From assembly GCA_025201865.1 (NCBI GenBank), contig MU602709.1, positions 38,375 to 78,208 of the forward strand: a DNA stretch of 39,834 nt, in the 5' to 3' direction. The position numbers and the translations under genes were made by a program. Shown here one piece after another: positions 1-9,240 of the stretch. The notes beneath the pieces are model-generated. The model saw nothing but the letters and a program-made list of their open reading frames with translations, ran no database searches and had not been told where the DNA came from. The DNA is from Ramicandelaber brevisporus (lineage: Eukaryota; Kickxellomycota; Ramicandelaberales; Ramicandelaberaceae). The stretch's first letter is position 1. Every line of letters starts with the position of its first letter.

Positions 1-32
1 GTGTGTACGTTTAAGAACAATATCTTCGTTAT

Positions 33-842
33 TTAGTTTGACACCATCTGCTGAAGGTGTGCAGTGACTTCCTTAAAGCTATCAAATGTGACGCATTCGG
101 CTCCGTTCTTCACGCACCACTTGTGCAGATCCAGTCCACGTCTCGCAAAGACGATATCCGCGCATCTAGCCGCCGATATGTCACTGATTCCATCACCAAT
201 GAACACCGTTTTCAGCTGCACATTCTCATCACCTACACGATGATGAACCTTCTTGTATTCCTCCATAAATGTTCTAATAGTCAATGCCTTGTCATGACCA
301 AACGATGATTCATCCGCATACTCAACCTGCCATCCCTTCTCAGTGTTTGCTTCGCCTTTGTTACACACCAGCAACACTTGTGGCAACCCACTCTCCACAG
401 TCTGTGTGGTACCGAGTTCTTCAATGAACTTCGTTCTGTCCATTGTCACTCGCATGCCAGCCTTCTCCAAAAACTCCTCAATCAAAATATCCAACCCTGC
501 GCTAACCACCGTAACTGGTACTTGATGGCTTTCTGCGAACGTTAAAAACTCTTGCACACCATCGTCAAGCTCAACATGGGCGAGCTTCTGGCGAGCAGCG
601 TCCAAGGTATCACGGACGCTGTTCCACATGATGGTAAAGACGTCACGCATGGCCATTGTGCCGTCAAAGATGCAGCCGTCGAGCTCCTTGCGCTTGGAAC
701 GGCCGAGCCATTCGTCGATGAGAACAACGCCAGTGTCGTGGGTCGACAAAGTGCCGTCAAAGTCGCTGAACACCAGCAGCTTGGTTGGTGCCGCTGTTGT
801 TGTCAACGTTGAAGTAGTGGTTTCTGTGGTTGCAGCTGGCAT
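33..842 (-). CDS. HAD-superfamily phosphatase (phosphoserine phosphatase / MtnX-like)
   Basis: This is a 269-residue soluble HAD hydrolase that should remove phosphate from a small metabolite in the cytosol. After a Thr/Ala-rich start of about 20 residues comes motif I, FSDFDGT, with nucleophile Asp27 and general acid Asp29. VVSAGLD near residue 112 is motif II (Ser). IGDGISDISAA near residue 217 is motif IV with the Mg-binding aspartates. The region between motifs I and II is mostly helical, as in subfamily I caps. Length and motifs fit the group that includes phosphoserine phosphatase, the bacterial methionine-salvage phosphatase MtnX and yeast polyol phosphatase Pyp1. The substrate cannot be assigned from sequence. 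The ATG at 842 is used because it gives a complete fold and follows a short repeat-rich leader. It lies in the same orientation as the giant gene upstream, 326 bp away. Confidence 0.88.
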   Translation of the reverse strand: MPAATTETTTSTLTTTAAPTKLLVFSDFDGTLSTHDTGVVLIDEWLGRSKRKELDGCIFDGTMAMRDVFTIMWNSVRDTLDAARQKLAHVELDDGVQEFLTFAESHQVPVTVVSAGLDILIEEFLEKAGMRVTMDRTKFIEELGTTQTVESGLPQVLLVCNKGEANTEKGWQVEYADESSFGHDKALTIRTFMEEYKKVHHRVGDENVQLKTVFIGDGISDISAARCADIVFARRGLDLHKWCVKNGAECVTFDSFKEVTAHLQQMVSN

Positions 843-1168
843 CGTGGTCGTAGCTTTGGTTGTTAAGGGTTGTGAGAGCAGTTATAGTTGTAGTTGTAGT
901 TGTAGTTGTGAGAGCAGTTATAGTTGTTGTAGTTGTTACTTGAGATTAGCATCTCCGGAAGGTGATCTTACATAAAATATGCGGACAATATATGACTCGG
1001 AAATTCAGGAGCCAACGTGGCGAAAATTAAAAATAGATTCCAAACTGCACAAATAGAAGCAATAGGAACAGGAATACTAATGGAATTCAAAACAGTCAAA
1101 CAGGAGCAGAGAAACAGGGACAGGAGGAACGAGAATAGAAATAGAAACGAGATTAATCGATAATGATG
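843..1168. other. Intergenic spacer with TAGTTG-type short repeat
   Basis: This 326-bp spacer holds the promoter and leader of the HAD phosphatase (read leftward) and the 3' end of the DUF3712 gene. Positions 884-940 carry short tandem repeats of TAGTTG and its variants, interrupted twice by GAGAGCAGTTA. The remainder (970-1160) is A-rich and shows no reading frame or RNA gene that I can support. Confidence 0.6.
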
Positions 1169-4100
1169 TTAGAATAGCTTGACAATGAGTCTGCTAGGAA
1201 TGCTAGTCTGCGCAAATGTCGGCGAAATCTGATATCCACCGCTGACGCTGCTTCCAAACACCGCATCAACCGTCATATTGACGTCCAAATCAACTTGGCC
1301 GCCGCCGCCAATCAATCCCAGCAAGAACTTCATGATGCCGTCACCCAAATGAATCTGGGCCTTGACAGACGCCGTAATGTCGCCTTTGGGACCAGCATGC
1401 GCAACTTCTGCCAGTCTGCCCGGAACAGCCGTGCCCAACAAACTGCCTCTGTAGGTAATAGTGGCTTCTTGGACGCCAGTGATAAAGAAATCAGTGTTGA
1501 AGGGATTCTTGCCAAACACTTTGGCTTCGGCTTGCAACTTGAAGGTGTCGGAGCTGAGCAAGTGAACAGTGGCTTCGGCACCAGTCAGCAACTTCTGTTT
1601 CAAGCCATCTAGCGAGGTTTGGACGGCAACAGCCTGCAGTGCGGCTTGGAGTGAGCCAATCTTTGTGGCATCGGATATGCCAAACATACGGACACCTTGA
1701 GTCTTGCCGGCAATGTAGTCGTTCACAAATTTGACACCATCAGCAGGATTAACAGGCATGTATCGGAACTCGGGGGTAACCACATTGTCGCCAGGAACCA
1801 GCTTAAATTCATTGAAGATGATTCGACCCAGATCAGCACCACCACCGTTGCCAGCACCCAGCGCAATGGTACCTTTAGCAGCGAGAGTAATTGGCGACGG
1901 ATTGAAGATTCCAGCTTCCAGCTTCAAAGTGATGTATTGGCGATTGCCTCCAACAACGTCAACGCTGCGAATAACCACTGGTTTGGCATTGAATCCCTGG
2001 AGGCCCTTAATCGACGAGTCGACATTCACCGGCATGCCCAGCTTGAGAACTCCGAGATTAGTGCGAGTGATTGCCAGCGCACTGCCGCGCACTTCAAAGT
2101 TCTTGACATCGTTCATGAACAAGTCCTTGAAGAATTGCTGAGCTGGCGAACGATACTGCGAAGCCAAATCCAGCGGAACATTCTTGAACCCAACACTGAT
2201 AGAGCCAGGAGAGTTGCGAGCTGGAGACATGGGCACTTTGAGTGGAACTGACGGAACACCATTGGACGCCAACACGATATCGACACTGGCTTGTTGAATG
2301 TCTGCAGTGATGGTAAACGGCAACTTGTAGGAGACTTGCACATCGTTTGAGGCAACAACTCCACCCCATGGATTGGCTTCATCGAGACCAACATTCAAAT
2401 CCATCATTTGCACGCTGCGCAGAATTGGCTCAGGCGGCTTTTGGCCAGGAATCTTGCCGTAACCAGGCAGAGTCAGCGGAATAGCCAGAGAGCGGAATGC
2501 CTTAGTGAGCCATGACGGAGGGGAGCTGGCACCAGGTGGAATGACAGTGTCGCCAACAATTGTCACAGCCGTATCCTTGCCATCCAGGAAGTCAGTCAGC
2601 ATCGTCGAGAGTTGGTCAAGTTCACCTTGTGCAGAGTGAGCCACGAGAACACCAGACATCTTCATTGGATTGTCAGCGCCTGGTTTGAGTTCAACGTTGC
2701 TACCGCTGGCTGTGCCCAAGAAGAGGAGCGAGTCAGTGTTGCCATTGCTGTTCTGGCCCAGGAACAGACGGAAGGTTGGCGTGCCCAGGTTGATGCCAAT
2801 GTTAGACGGACTGGCCAATGTAGCCGAGATTGAAACATCAACGCCTCCGCCAGCATGGTCTCCAGGAATATCAAACCCAGTGATCTTGATATCTGACAGT
2901 CCGTTGAAACCTTTGAACGAGACCCGCTTGTTAAGCTTGACGCCAGTAAACTCAAAGCCAAGGGCGGATGCACGCACTCCATTGCTCTTGAGAGTCCATT
3001 CAAACTCGGGTGCCTTGATCATAACCACTGCAAAGTCAGAGAATGCATTCTTGTCCAGAATCTTAACATCAACAGTCTGGTCAATAATTGCATCTTGGTT
3101 GCCTTTGACACTGATTGGCTGCAGCATAAACTCACCAATAGCGCGAGAATTCCATATAATTTGAACAGGTTCATCAATCGCAATGTCAGCATCAAGTGGC
3201 GCTGGATTGTGCAGCTTTGCGCGGATATGCACTTTGGCAGTGGTCTCGCCAAATGAGATCATGTTGGCATTGTCAACAACGAATGAAGCGTCGTCCATGA
3301 CTTTTTGGACAATTGGACCACCCAACATCTTTACAAGCAAGAGAATGGAGTCATCGGTGGCGAGTGCAATGCCTTTAGCATCATATGTTAACGGAATCTC
3401 ATAATCACCAACTCGGATATTAGCATACAATGTGGAATCAACACGAACGCTGCCCATAATTTTCATAATCAAATCAGTAATTTCACTACGCTGATCTCTC
3501 TTGAACAGCACATGCTCAAACATTCTAATACTACGATGCAGAGACTCTACATGCTCACTGTGAGTAGTGTCGGATGTTGAGTGAGATCTAGAAATGAGAG
3601 CAGCCTGAGGCGGATACATGTCAATCAATGAGCCCAAGATTCCCAAATCGATATTAGCTTCTTTGGCAGCAGTTTTAATAACCTTGATCAGATCATATGG
3701 ATTCAGATTCATTGTCAATGGCAAGTCTTTGCCAACTCCATCAGAGCGTCCATTTGCAACAATTGGGTTTCCACGCAAATTCTGGTCAATTGAGCCCATT
3801 TTAACATCCTTATAGATTACATCAGCTTTGACGGTTAAGATGGACAACTTTGCACTAAATGGATTGTGGATTGTGAAATCTGCAAATGCAATATTATCCT
3901 TAAGAGTTGAATCGCGCACTTTGAGCATTGCACTTTTGGCGAGCTGCACTTTAAGACCAGGTATAGTTGATGACACTGATATCTTACTCAGAGCTGGATT
4001 CAATGAAGCAATCTCAGTAGTGTCTGATAGTCCAAACAATGTGCCAACAACATCGTTTCCATTAACAAACTGTCTCATGAATTCAATGCCTTTGCTACGA

Positions 4101-7100
4101 CTAGCCGATGAATCTGGCTGGAAGTAGGCCGATGCAGTTACAGTGTTGTTTCCAGGCTGCAGTGCCATGTTATTGATTATAGTGTGGCCAATTCTAGTAT
4201 TATCATAGCTAAGTCCAAATTTGACATCTCCTTCAATTTCCATTGCAATATTTGATGGATTCAATAATGAAACCTTCAGACTAATCAAAATATACTGAGT
4301 AGTTCCACCAATCACATCCAATTCCAATACATTAACTGGTGCAGCTTTCAAGCCTTGTAATCCAATGAATTTAGTTTCAACGTCAAATTTGATTCCTTTG
4401 ATTGGCAACACTGCAATTGGAGTCTTTGCAATGGCATTGGCAACTCCTCTAAACGTCACAGACTTTGATTCTCCCAATGCAATGTCAGATATAAATGATT
4501 CAAACATGCGCTCCTTACCAGAAGCCACTCCCAGTTGCAGATTGTCAAAGGCTGCATAGATTTTATCAGCATCATTGTGGGCTGGAATCCATGGTGACGA
4601 TAGACCTGCAAATTTAACCAGAGGGTTTCCATCGTAAACATCCAAATCCTGTTGAAGCTGCTCAACTCCAAATGAAAAGCTAAATGGCATCTTGTATCTC
4701 GCTTGGACATCCTTGGACGAGATATATGGAGCATACGCAGTGGACTTGCTGAATTTCAACTTTGCAGAGCCCAGGTCCAAGCCTTGAAGAATACGCAAGT
4801 CTTGTGGACCAGGCAAATCAAGTCCCAGCGATAACTTTGACAAGGCACTGGACATCCATTCAATTGATTTACCATTAACAGAGACTGAGCGAGCGCGTGC
4901 TTTCATTGGAGAGTTCTTGCCAGATATATAGCGAGACATTATTGCAGACACTGCGTCAATATTGCGCTGTTCAGTTTGTGGAATCAACCTTCCTTTCAAT
5001 GCCAACTCAGAAGTGCTCTTTGGTCCAATGGTCATTCCGTTTGCAGTAACTTCGCCCACAACAACACCACTCTCTCCATCCAGTACATCCAGTATGACAT
5101 CGCCAGCTTGAATGCCAATTTGAGAGGGGTTGGTAATAGAGGTGGTTAATTCCACTGCAATTCCACCATCTTTGGCATCGCCAGGCATAGTGTAGTTGAT
5201 CAATTTAACCAAATTGCTAAATGAATTCATTCCGCTGATAACTAGACTCTTTTCAATTCCAACTCCATTTAAGTTGATTCCCATTGCATTCACTGATATG
5301 TTGCTAGACTTCAGTGTCCAAGTGAATGATGATCCAGTCAACATTGTTTCTGCAAATTTAGAGAATGATGATTGATCGTTGATTGTCAAGTTTGTTTCCA
5401 CATCAAAGAATGCACCGACATTGCCTTCATATGAAATTGACGGCATGTCTACATTGGCAATATGATTGTTATTCCAGTACACTCCCAATGGTGATACAAA
5501 GCTAAACTTGCCAGAAATTGGACCAGCCTCAGTGACAGAGCCCTTCATCTTGGCTTGTGCTCCACTATCAGTTGGGCTGTGAATCAACGCGGAATCAAGT
5601 CCCATAACCGCCTTTGAGAGCAATTTGCTGACGAGTGGACGTGCAATGATTGGCACTAAACGAGTCATAGATTCGCCAGTCTTTAATGGGACCGAAGTTT
5701 GAACAAACTCCAATTTCGTTTTATATGTGCCAATAATAACATCTGCAGTCACACTCAAATCGCCGAATAATGCACGCAGTGCTTGTTTCAAGAATGCATT
5801 CATATCAAACGAATCAAACTCACTTGTTCTCTTAACCATCGAATGTCCACTACCAGTGTCAGTTATTCCAGGCACATTGATATCACCCAGCTGGAGTAAC
5901 TTGACCAACAGTGAGAGCTGGTTGGAATCCACTCCAGCCTTAACAGCAGTATTATACATCAACTTAACCAGCTTGTCGACATCGAGATTTAATCTAGCAG
6001 GCAGTGAGGCAGTGGTGACTTGTTTTCCCTTGGCGGTTAAAGTTGACCAATTGGGACTATCTGATGAACTAGCAGTGCCTAACTGAGTGCCATCAACCAC
6101 AATGGATCCATCAACCGATGCAATTTGCAAGTCAACATTAAATGGATTGTACATGTTAACTGATGCCAGCGCCATTTTAGTCTGTTCAGTGTCCCATAAT
6201 ACCTCCACTCCGGCTGACTGCACCAACTGTTCGCTCATTCCGGGCATGTTGGCATGGACTTCCAGCTTGGATACTGCATCTTGAAGTGGAGGCAGCGCAC
6301 TGATTGAATCTTTGTTTCCTCTGATGGCCACTGCAATTTTAGGGAATCCAGCCATATACTTGCTCAGCAGATTCTTACCAGCTGGTGATCCATTTGGGTT
6401 TAGAATGGCACGTGTGGTGATATTGTTGCTTCCAGCCGATAGAGCCATTTTGGGAATAACTGCTGATCCAATAACACTGTCAGTGTAAATCATATCAAAT
6501 GAAACGTCAGTATTGGTCTGCAGTGAGAATGGAGACGGATTAGTTAGTGCAAGTGACACTTCTGCTATAATGCCTTCGTTTTCATTACCACCAACAATAG
6601 AGACTGAGTTGATTTGTGGCTGAACTGTAGACAGTCCGCTTAATCCTTGCAACTGTGAAGATGCTCTAAATGGAATCCCACTCAATGTAACTTTGCCCAT
6701 TGGTGTGATCACTTCTGCTGATGCATCTCCACTGACAGCGAAATCCACCTTGTCTTTAAACATCAAGTCATTCACAAACGAGCGGAAGGCGGTCTGTGCG
6801 GTTTCATCAGGAATACTCATTGTTGCGTTATCCACGTGCAATTGAACACTGCTACTGCTGACATCTGTCTTGGCTGATGTGTACGGTGTCACTATAGTGC
6901 CTGCAGACACATTGTTGCTGAGTATCGACATTGTGGTAGCCACTTTATCAAATGACAATGAGAATCCAAACGGCATATCATACTTTGCACGAATTGACTT
7001 GGCGCTAGCAACCGGTGCATACGGCTTTGATGGATCAAACACCATAGTCATATCATCAATCGAGATGCCACGAATCAGATTCATTGGTGCTGGCGGCTTC

Positions 7101-8380
7101 AGTGCAACTTGGAGAGTGGTTGCCATCAAGCCCTTTGAGAGCCACGAAACTGCAGTCTTGCCATCTGGCAGCACACTCACGCCTCGAGCAGACGTCAGCG
7201 ACGGCCGATTAGCGGCATAGTTGGAGAACAGCTCAGACAGCGCGCGTAGTCCGGTTTCGTCTGTTTGTTTGAAGATTGTGCCCTTGAGTTCGAGAGTGGA
7301 ATCACCGCGGCCCAAAACAGCGTCTCTCGCAGTGACCTGGCCAACACGAACGTCCTTGTAGAACAAATCAAGCACAACTGTACCAAGCTGAGCAGCAATC
7401 GGCGAAGGGTTACCGGCTGCCACCGACAGTTCGACTTGAGCACCGTTGCCATCAGGCGCATCTGCGGGCGCCGCAAACTTGAGAACACGCGCATTCTTCA
7501 GGCCGTCCATGCCCAGCATGTTGACCACCTTGTCGAGCTTCAGGTTCTTGGCAGTCAAGCCTAGCACCTTGGCGTTGATGCGTGTCTTGAGAGTCCAGGC
7601 AAACTGCTTGTCTTGCAACATGCGCGGCGCAAACTCGGCAAACTTGCTGCCGTCCTTGATGTTGAGTGTGGCGCTGTTGCGAATAATGCCACCGCCGGCA
7701 GGAACATCTGCATTCGGCATGCGAACTGTGCCCAAAACAGAGCCATCCCAGCTCAGCTCAACCTCATCAACGAATTCGATGTGAGCGGCAAATGGGCCAG
7801 CACCGCTGAGTTCGACCGCGTACTTCATGAGCGCTGAGGTCTCGGTCGGGTTGAGGATATCAGCTTCGCGGAATGTCATGGTAGCCTTGTTCATCAGCGT
7901 TTGGGCCAGAGCAGGGAAGATGACAAAAATGAACAGCGGAATGAAAACGGCTAGAAACACGAGGGTTAAGCCAATGCACCAGTACCAGTACTTGCGCTGA
8001 CGCCAGAAGCGTCTCTTGCCAGTTGCAGCTGCAGCCGCAGCAAGCTGATCATGGGATGCAATTGTTACACCGCCGGCAACAATCACTCCACCGTTAGATA
8101 CACTAATCTGCTGGTCAGCGTACGAATCGATTACTGGCACAAAGGCTGCATCATGGTCATAGTCGCCATCGCTGCTTGGGCGATGATCGCCAGTCACTGC
8201 GGCATGATAATCGTCGCGGTAAACAAATCCAACTTCACGCATCTGTTGGCCAGCAGATGTGGCATTGGTATTGATAGCAGATGTGCCTGCAGCATCTGCA
8301 TCATGATTATTGTGATGAGGATGGTTTGAAGCATCCATTTCCCACGACAGCTGATCGTTCAGGCGAGCGTAATCAGCCAT
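1169..8380 (-). CDS. Giant DUF3712/Tag1-like single-pass membrane protein, three tandem units
   Basis: This is an uninterrupted 2403-residue protein. Residues 1-120 are hydrophilic and His/Asp/Asn-rich, presumably cytosolic. A basic stretch (RRFWRQRKYWYW) leads into one hydrophobic membrane helix at about 130-160. The rest is a long luminal or outer region of beta-rich LEA-like repeats. Three homologous units of about 750-770 residues begin near 170, 940 and 1710. Equivalent landmarks are VELSWDGS near 212, VYWNNNHI near 965 and QIIWNSRA near 1738. Each unit has FAWTLK/FTWTLK/FEWTLK, a later PF(G/S)FS-type strand, and VIGG/VVGG followed by NPS. This matches fungal DUF3712 proteins, of which yeast vacuolar Tag1 is, as I recall, the best-known relative. 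A role at the vacuolar membrane is inference. Both ends of the gene are near 52-58% G+C in counted lines, while the middle falls to about 32%. The start at 8380 is the first ATG of the frame. Confidence 0.85.
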   Translation of the reverse strand: MADYARLNDQLSWEMDASNHPHHNNHDADAAGTSAINTNATSAGQQMREVGFVYRDDYHAAVTGDHRPSSDGDYDHDAAFVPVIDSYADQQISVSNGGVIVAGGVTIASHDQLAAAAAATGKRRFWRQRKYWYWCIGLTLVFLAVFIPLFIFVIFPALAQTLMNKATMTFREADILNPTETSALMKYAVELSGAGPFAAHIEFVDEVELSWDGSVLGTVRMPNADVPAGGGIIRNSATLNIKDGSKFAEFAPRMLQDKQFAWTLKTRINAKVLGLTAKNLKLDKVVNMLGMDGLKNARVLKFAAPADAPDGNGAQVELSVAAGNPSPIAAQLGTVVLDLFYKDVRVGQVTARDAVLGRGDSTLELKGTIFKQTDETGLRALSELFSNYAANRPSLTSARGVSVLPDGKTAVSWLSKGLMATTLQVALKPPAPMNLIRGISIDDMTMVFDPSKPYAPVASAKSIRAKYDMPFGFSLSFDKVATTMSILSNNVSAGTIVTPYTSAKTDVSSSSVQLHVDNATMSIPDETAQTAFRSFVNDLMFKDKVDFAVSGDASAEVITPMGKVTLSGIPFRASSQLQGLSGLSTVQPQINSVSIVGGNENEGIIAEVSLALTNPSPFSLQTNTDVSFDMIYTDSVIGSAVIPKMALSAGSNNITTRAILNPNGSPAGKNLLSKYMAGFPKIAVAIRGNKDSISALPPLQDAVSKLEVHANMPGMSEQLVQSAGVEVLWDTEQTKMALASVNMYNPFNVDLQIASVDGSIVVDGTQLGTASSSDSPNWSTLTAKGKQVTTASLPARLNLDVDKLVKLMYNTAVKAGVDSNQLSLLVKLLQLGDINVPGITDTGSGHSMVKRTSEFDSFDMNAFLKQALRALFGDLSVTADVIIGTYKTKLEFVQTSVPLKTGESMTRLVPIIARPLVSKLLSKAVMGLDSALIHSPTDSGAQAKMKGSVTEAGPISGKFSFVSPLGVYWNNNHIANVDMPSISYEGNVGAFFDVETNLTINDQSSFSKFAETMLTGSSFTWTLKSSNISVNAMGINLNGVGIEKSLVISGMNSFSNLVKLINYTMPGDAKDGGIAVELTTSITNPSQIGIQAGDVILDVLDGESGVVVGEVTANGMTIGPKSTSELALKGRLIPQTEQRNIDAVSAIMSRYISGKNSPMKARARSVSVNGKSIEWMSSALSKLSLGLDLPGPQDLRILQGLDLGSAKLKFSKSTAYAPYISSKDVQARYKMPFSFSFGVEQLQQDLDVYDGNPLVKFAGLSSPWIPAHNDADKIYAAFDNLQLGVASGKERMFESFISDIALGESKSVTFRGVANAIAKTPIAVLPIKGIKFDVETKFIGLQGLKAAPVNVLELDVIGGTTQYILISLKVSLLNPSNIAMEIEGDVKFGLSYDNTRIGHTIINNMALQPGNNTVTASAYFQPDSSASRSKGIEFMRQFVNGNDVVGTLFGLSDTTEIASLNPALSKISVSSTIPGLKVQLAKSAMLKVRDSTLKDNIAFADFTIHNPFSAKLSILTVKADVIYKDVKMGSIDQNLRGNPIVANGRSDGVGKDLPLTMNLNPYDLIKVIKTAAKEANIDLGILGSLIDMYPPQAALISRSHSTSDTTHSEHVESLHRSIRMFEHVLFKRDQRSEITDLIMKIMGSVRVDSTLYANIRVGDYEIPLTYDAKGIALATDDSILLLVKMLGGPIVQKVMDDASFVVDNANMISFGETTAKVHIRAKLHNPAPLDADIAIDEPVQIIWNSRAIGEFMLQPISVKGNQDAIIDQTVDVKILDKNAFSDFAVVMIKAPEFEWTLKSNGVRASALGFEFTGVKLNKRVSFKGFNGLSDIKITGFDIPGDHAGGGVDVSISATLASPSNIGINLGTPTFRLFLGQNSNGNTDSLLFLGTASGSNVELKPGADNPMKMSGVLVAHSAQGELDQLSTMLTDFLDGKDTAVTIVGDTVIPPGASSPPSWLTKAFRSLAIPLTLPGYGKIPGQKPPEPILRSVQMMDLNVGLDEANPWGGVVASNDVQVSYKLPFTITADIQQASVDIVLASNGVPSVPLKVPMSPARNSPGSISVGFKNVPLDLASQYRSPAQQFFKDLFMNDVKNFEVRGSALAITRTNLGVLKLGMPVNVDSSIKGLQGFNAKPVVIRSVDVVGGNRQYITLKLEAGIFNPSPITLAAKGTIALGAGNGGGADLGRIIFNEFKLVPGDNVVTPEFRYMPVNPADGVKFVNDYIAGKTQGVRMFGISDATKIGSLQAALQAVAVQTSLDGLKQKLLTGAEATVHLLSSDTFKLQAEAKVFGKNPFNTDFFITGVQEATITYRGSLLGTAVPGRLAEVAHAGPKGDITASVKAQIHLGDGIMKFLLGLIGGGGQVDLDVNMTVDAVFGSSVSGGYQISPTFAQTSIPSRLIVKLF

Positions 8381-9240
8381 GGTGAATGGAACGGAAACTG
8401 AAACTAATTTGATAAATGTGTTGCTGTAGCTGCCGCTGTTGCTGTAGCTGCTGCCGCTGTTACTGTGGTTGTGGCTGTTGCTGATAAATTATCTGCAAGG
8501 TAAGATGGTGGATGAGGAGGAGGATGAGGAGGAGAATTTGACAAAGGAGAACTCAGAGAAAAGCGGATGAAGATGAGGATAAGGGCAAACAAGCCAGGAG
8601 ACGAATATTGGAGACGAATATTGGAGATTGTCAGTTAACACAAAGTTTGTCAATTGCAAAGAGAAATTGAATTAATGAGTGAATGAATGGAGAAGGTTAG
8701 AGCGAAGAAGAAAGAGGAGAATAGTAAGACGAGAGAAAGAGGAAAGGGAAGGATGAAGAGGAACGAGGAGGAAGGAGGAGAAGGAAGCGGATGGAGGAGG
8801 ATGGATTGCCTTTCTCGTAAGGTATTGTGGAAGGTTGCAAAACTGCTCTGGGTACACTTGTTACGCAAGCAGGCAAAAATCTTGCCAAATACGCAACCAC
8901 AGCGTGTGTTAGTACGCCCAGGCCAACAATTACGATTAGCAAGCGGCAATTGGATCGGACATGACGTCGTCCTCAACCGTGCACCTACCGGCCGCTCCAC
9001 ATACCCGCGTCCACACACACACACACACACACACACGCGCGCACAAATGCACACATGTATACACAAACTGCTCATGCTGTGCGTTTGCGAGGATCGTATA
9101 CCTCGTCAGAAAATATACAAGAGATAAATAAAAAACGGTCCTCAAAGTCGTCACGATACGACCACAGTTTTGATACAAGACTGCGCTATCGCGACCACGA
9201 TGGTGATATTAAATCAACCAATCAATACAATAAAATACAA
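8381..9240. other. Promoter/leader region of the DUF3712 gene with CA microsatellite
   Basis: No gene is supported here. The first 400 bases are G/A-rich on the plus strand (8505-8800), meaning C/T-rich in the direction of the leftward gene, as is usual for leaders in this window. Short CTG-type repeats sit at 8423-8485. A CA dinucleotide run lies at 9012-9036, followed by CG and CACA variants to 9065. Open frames in this stretch are low-complexity products of these repeats. Confidence 0.6.
9012..9036. repeat. CA microsatellite
   Basis: An uninterrupted CA dinucleotide tract of about twelve units, passing directly into a short CGCGCG stretch. It is intergenic and likely polymorphic in length. 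Confidence 0.9.
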
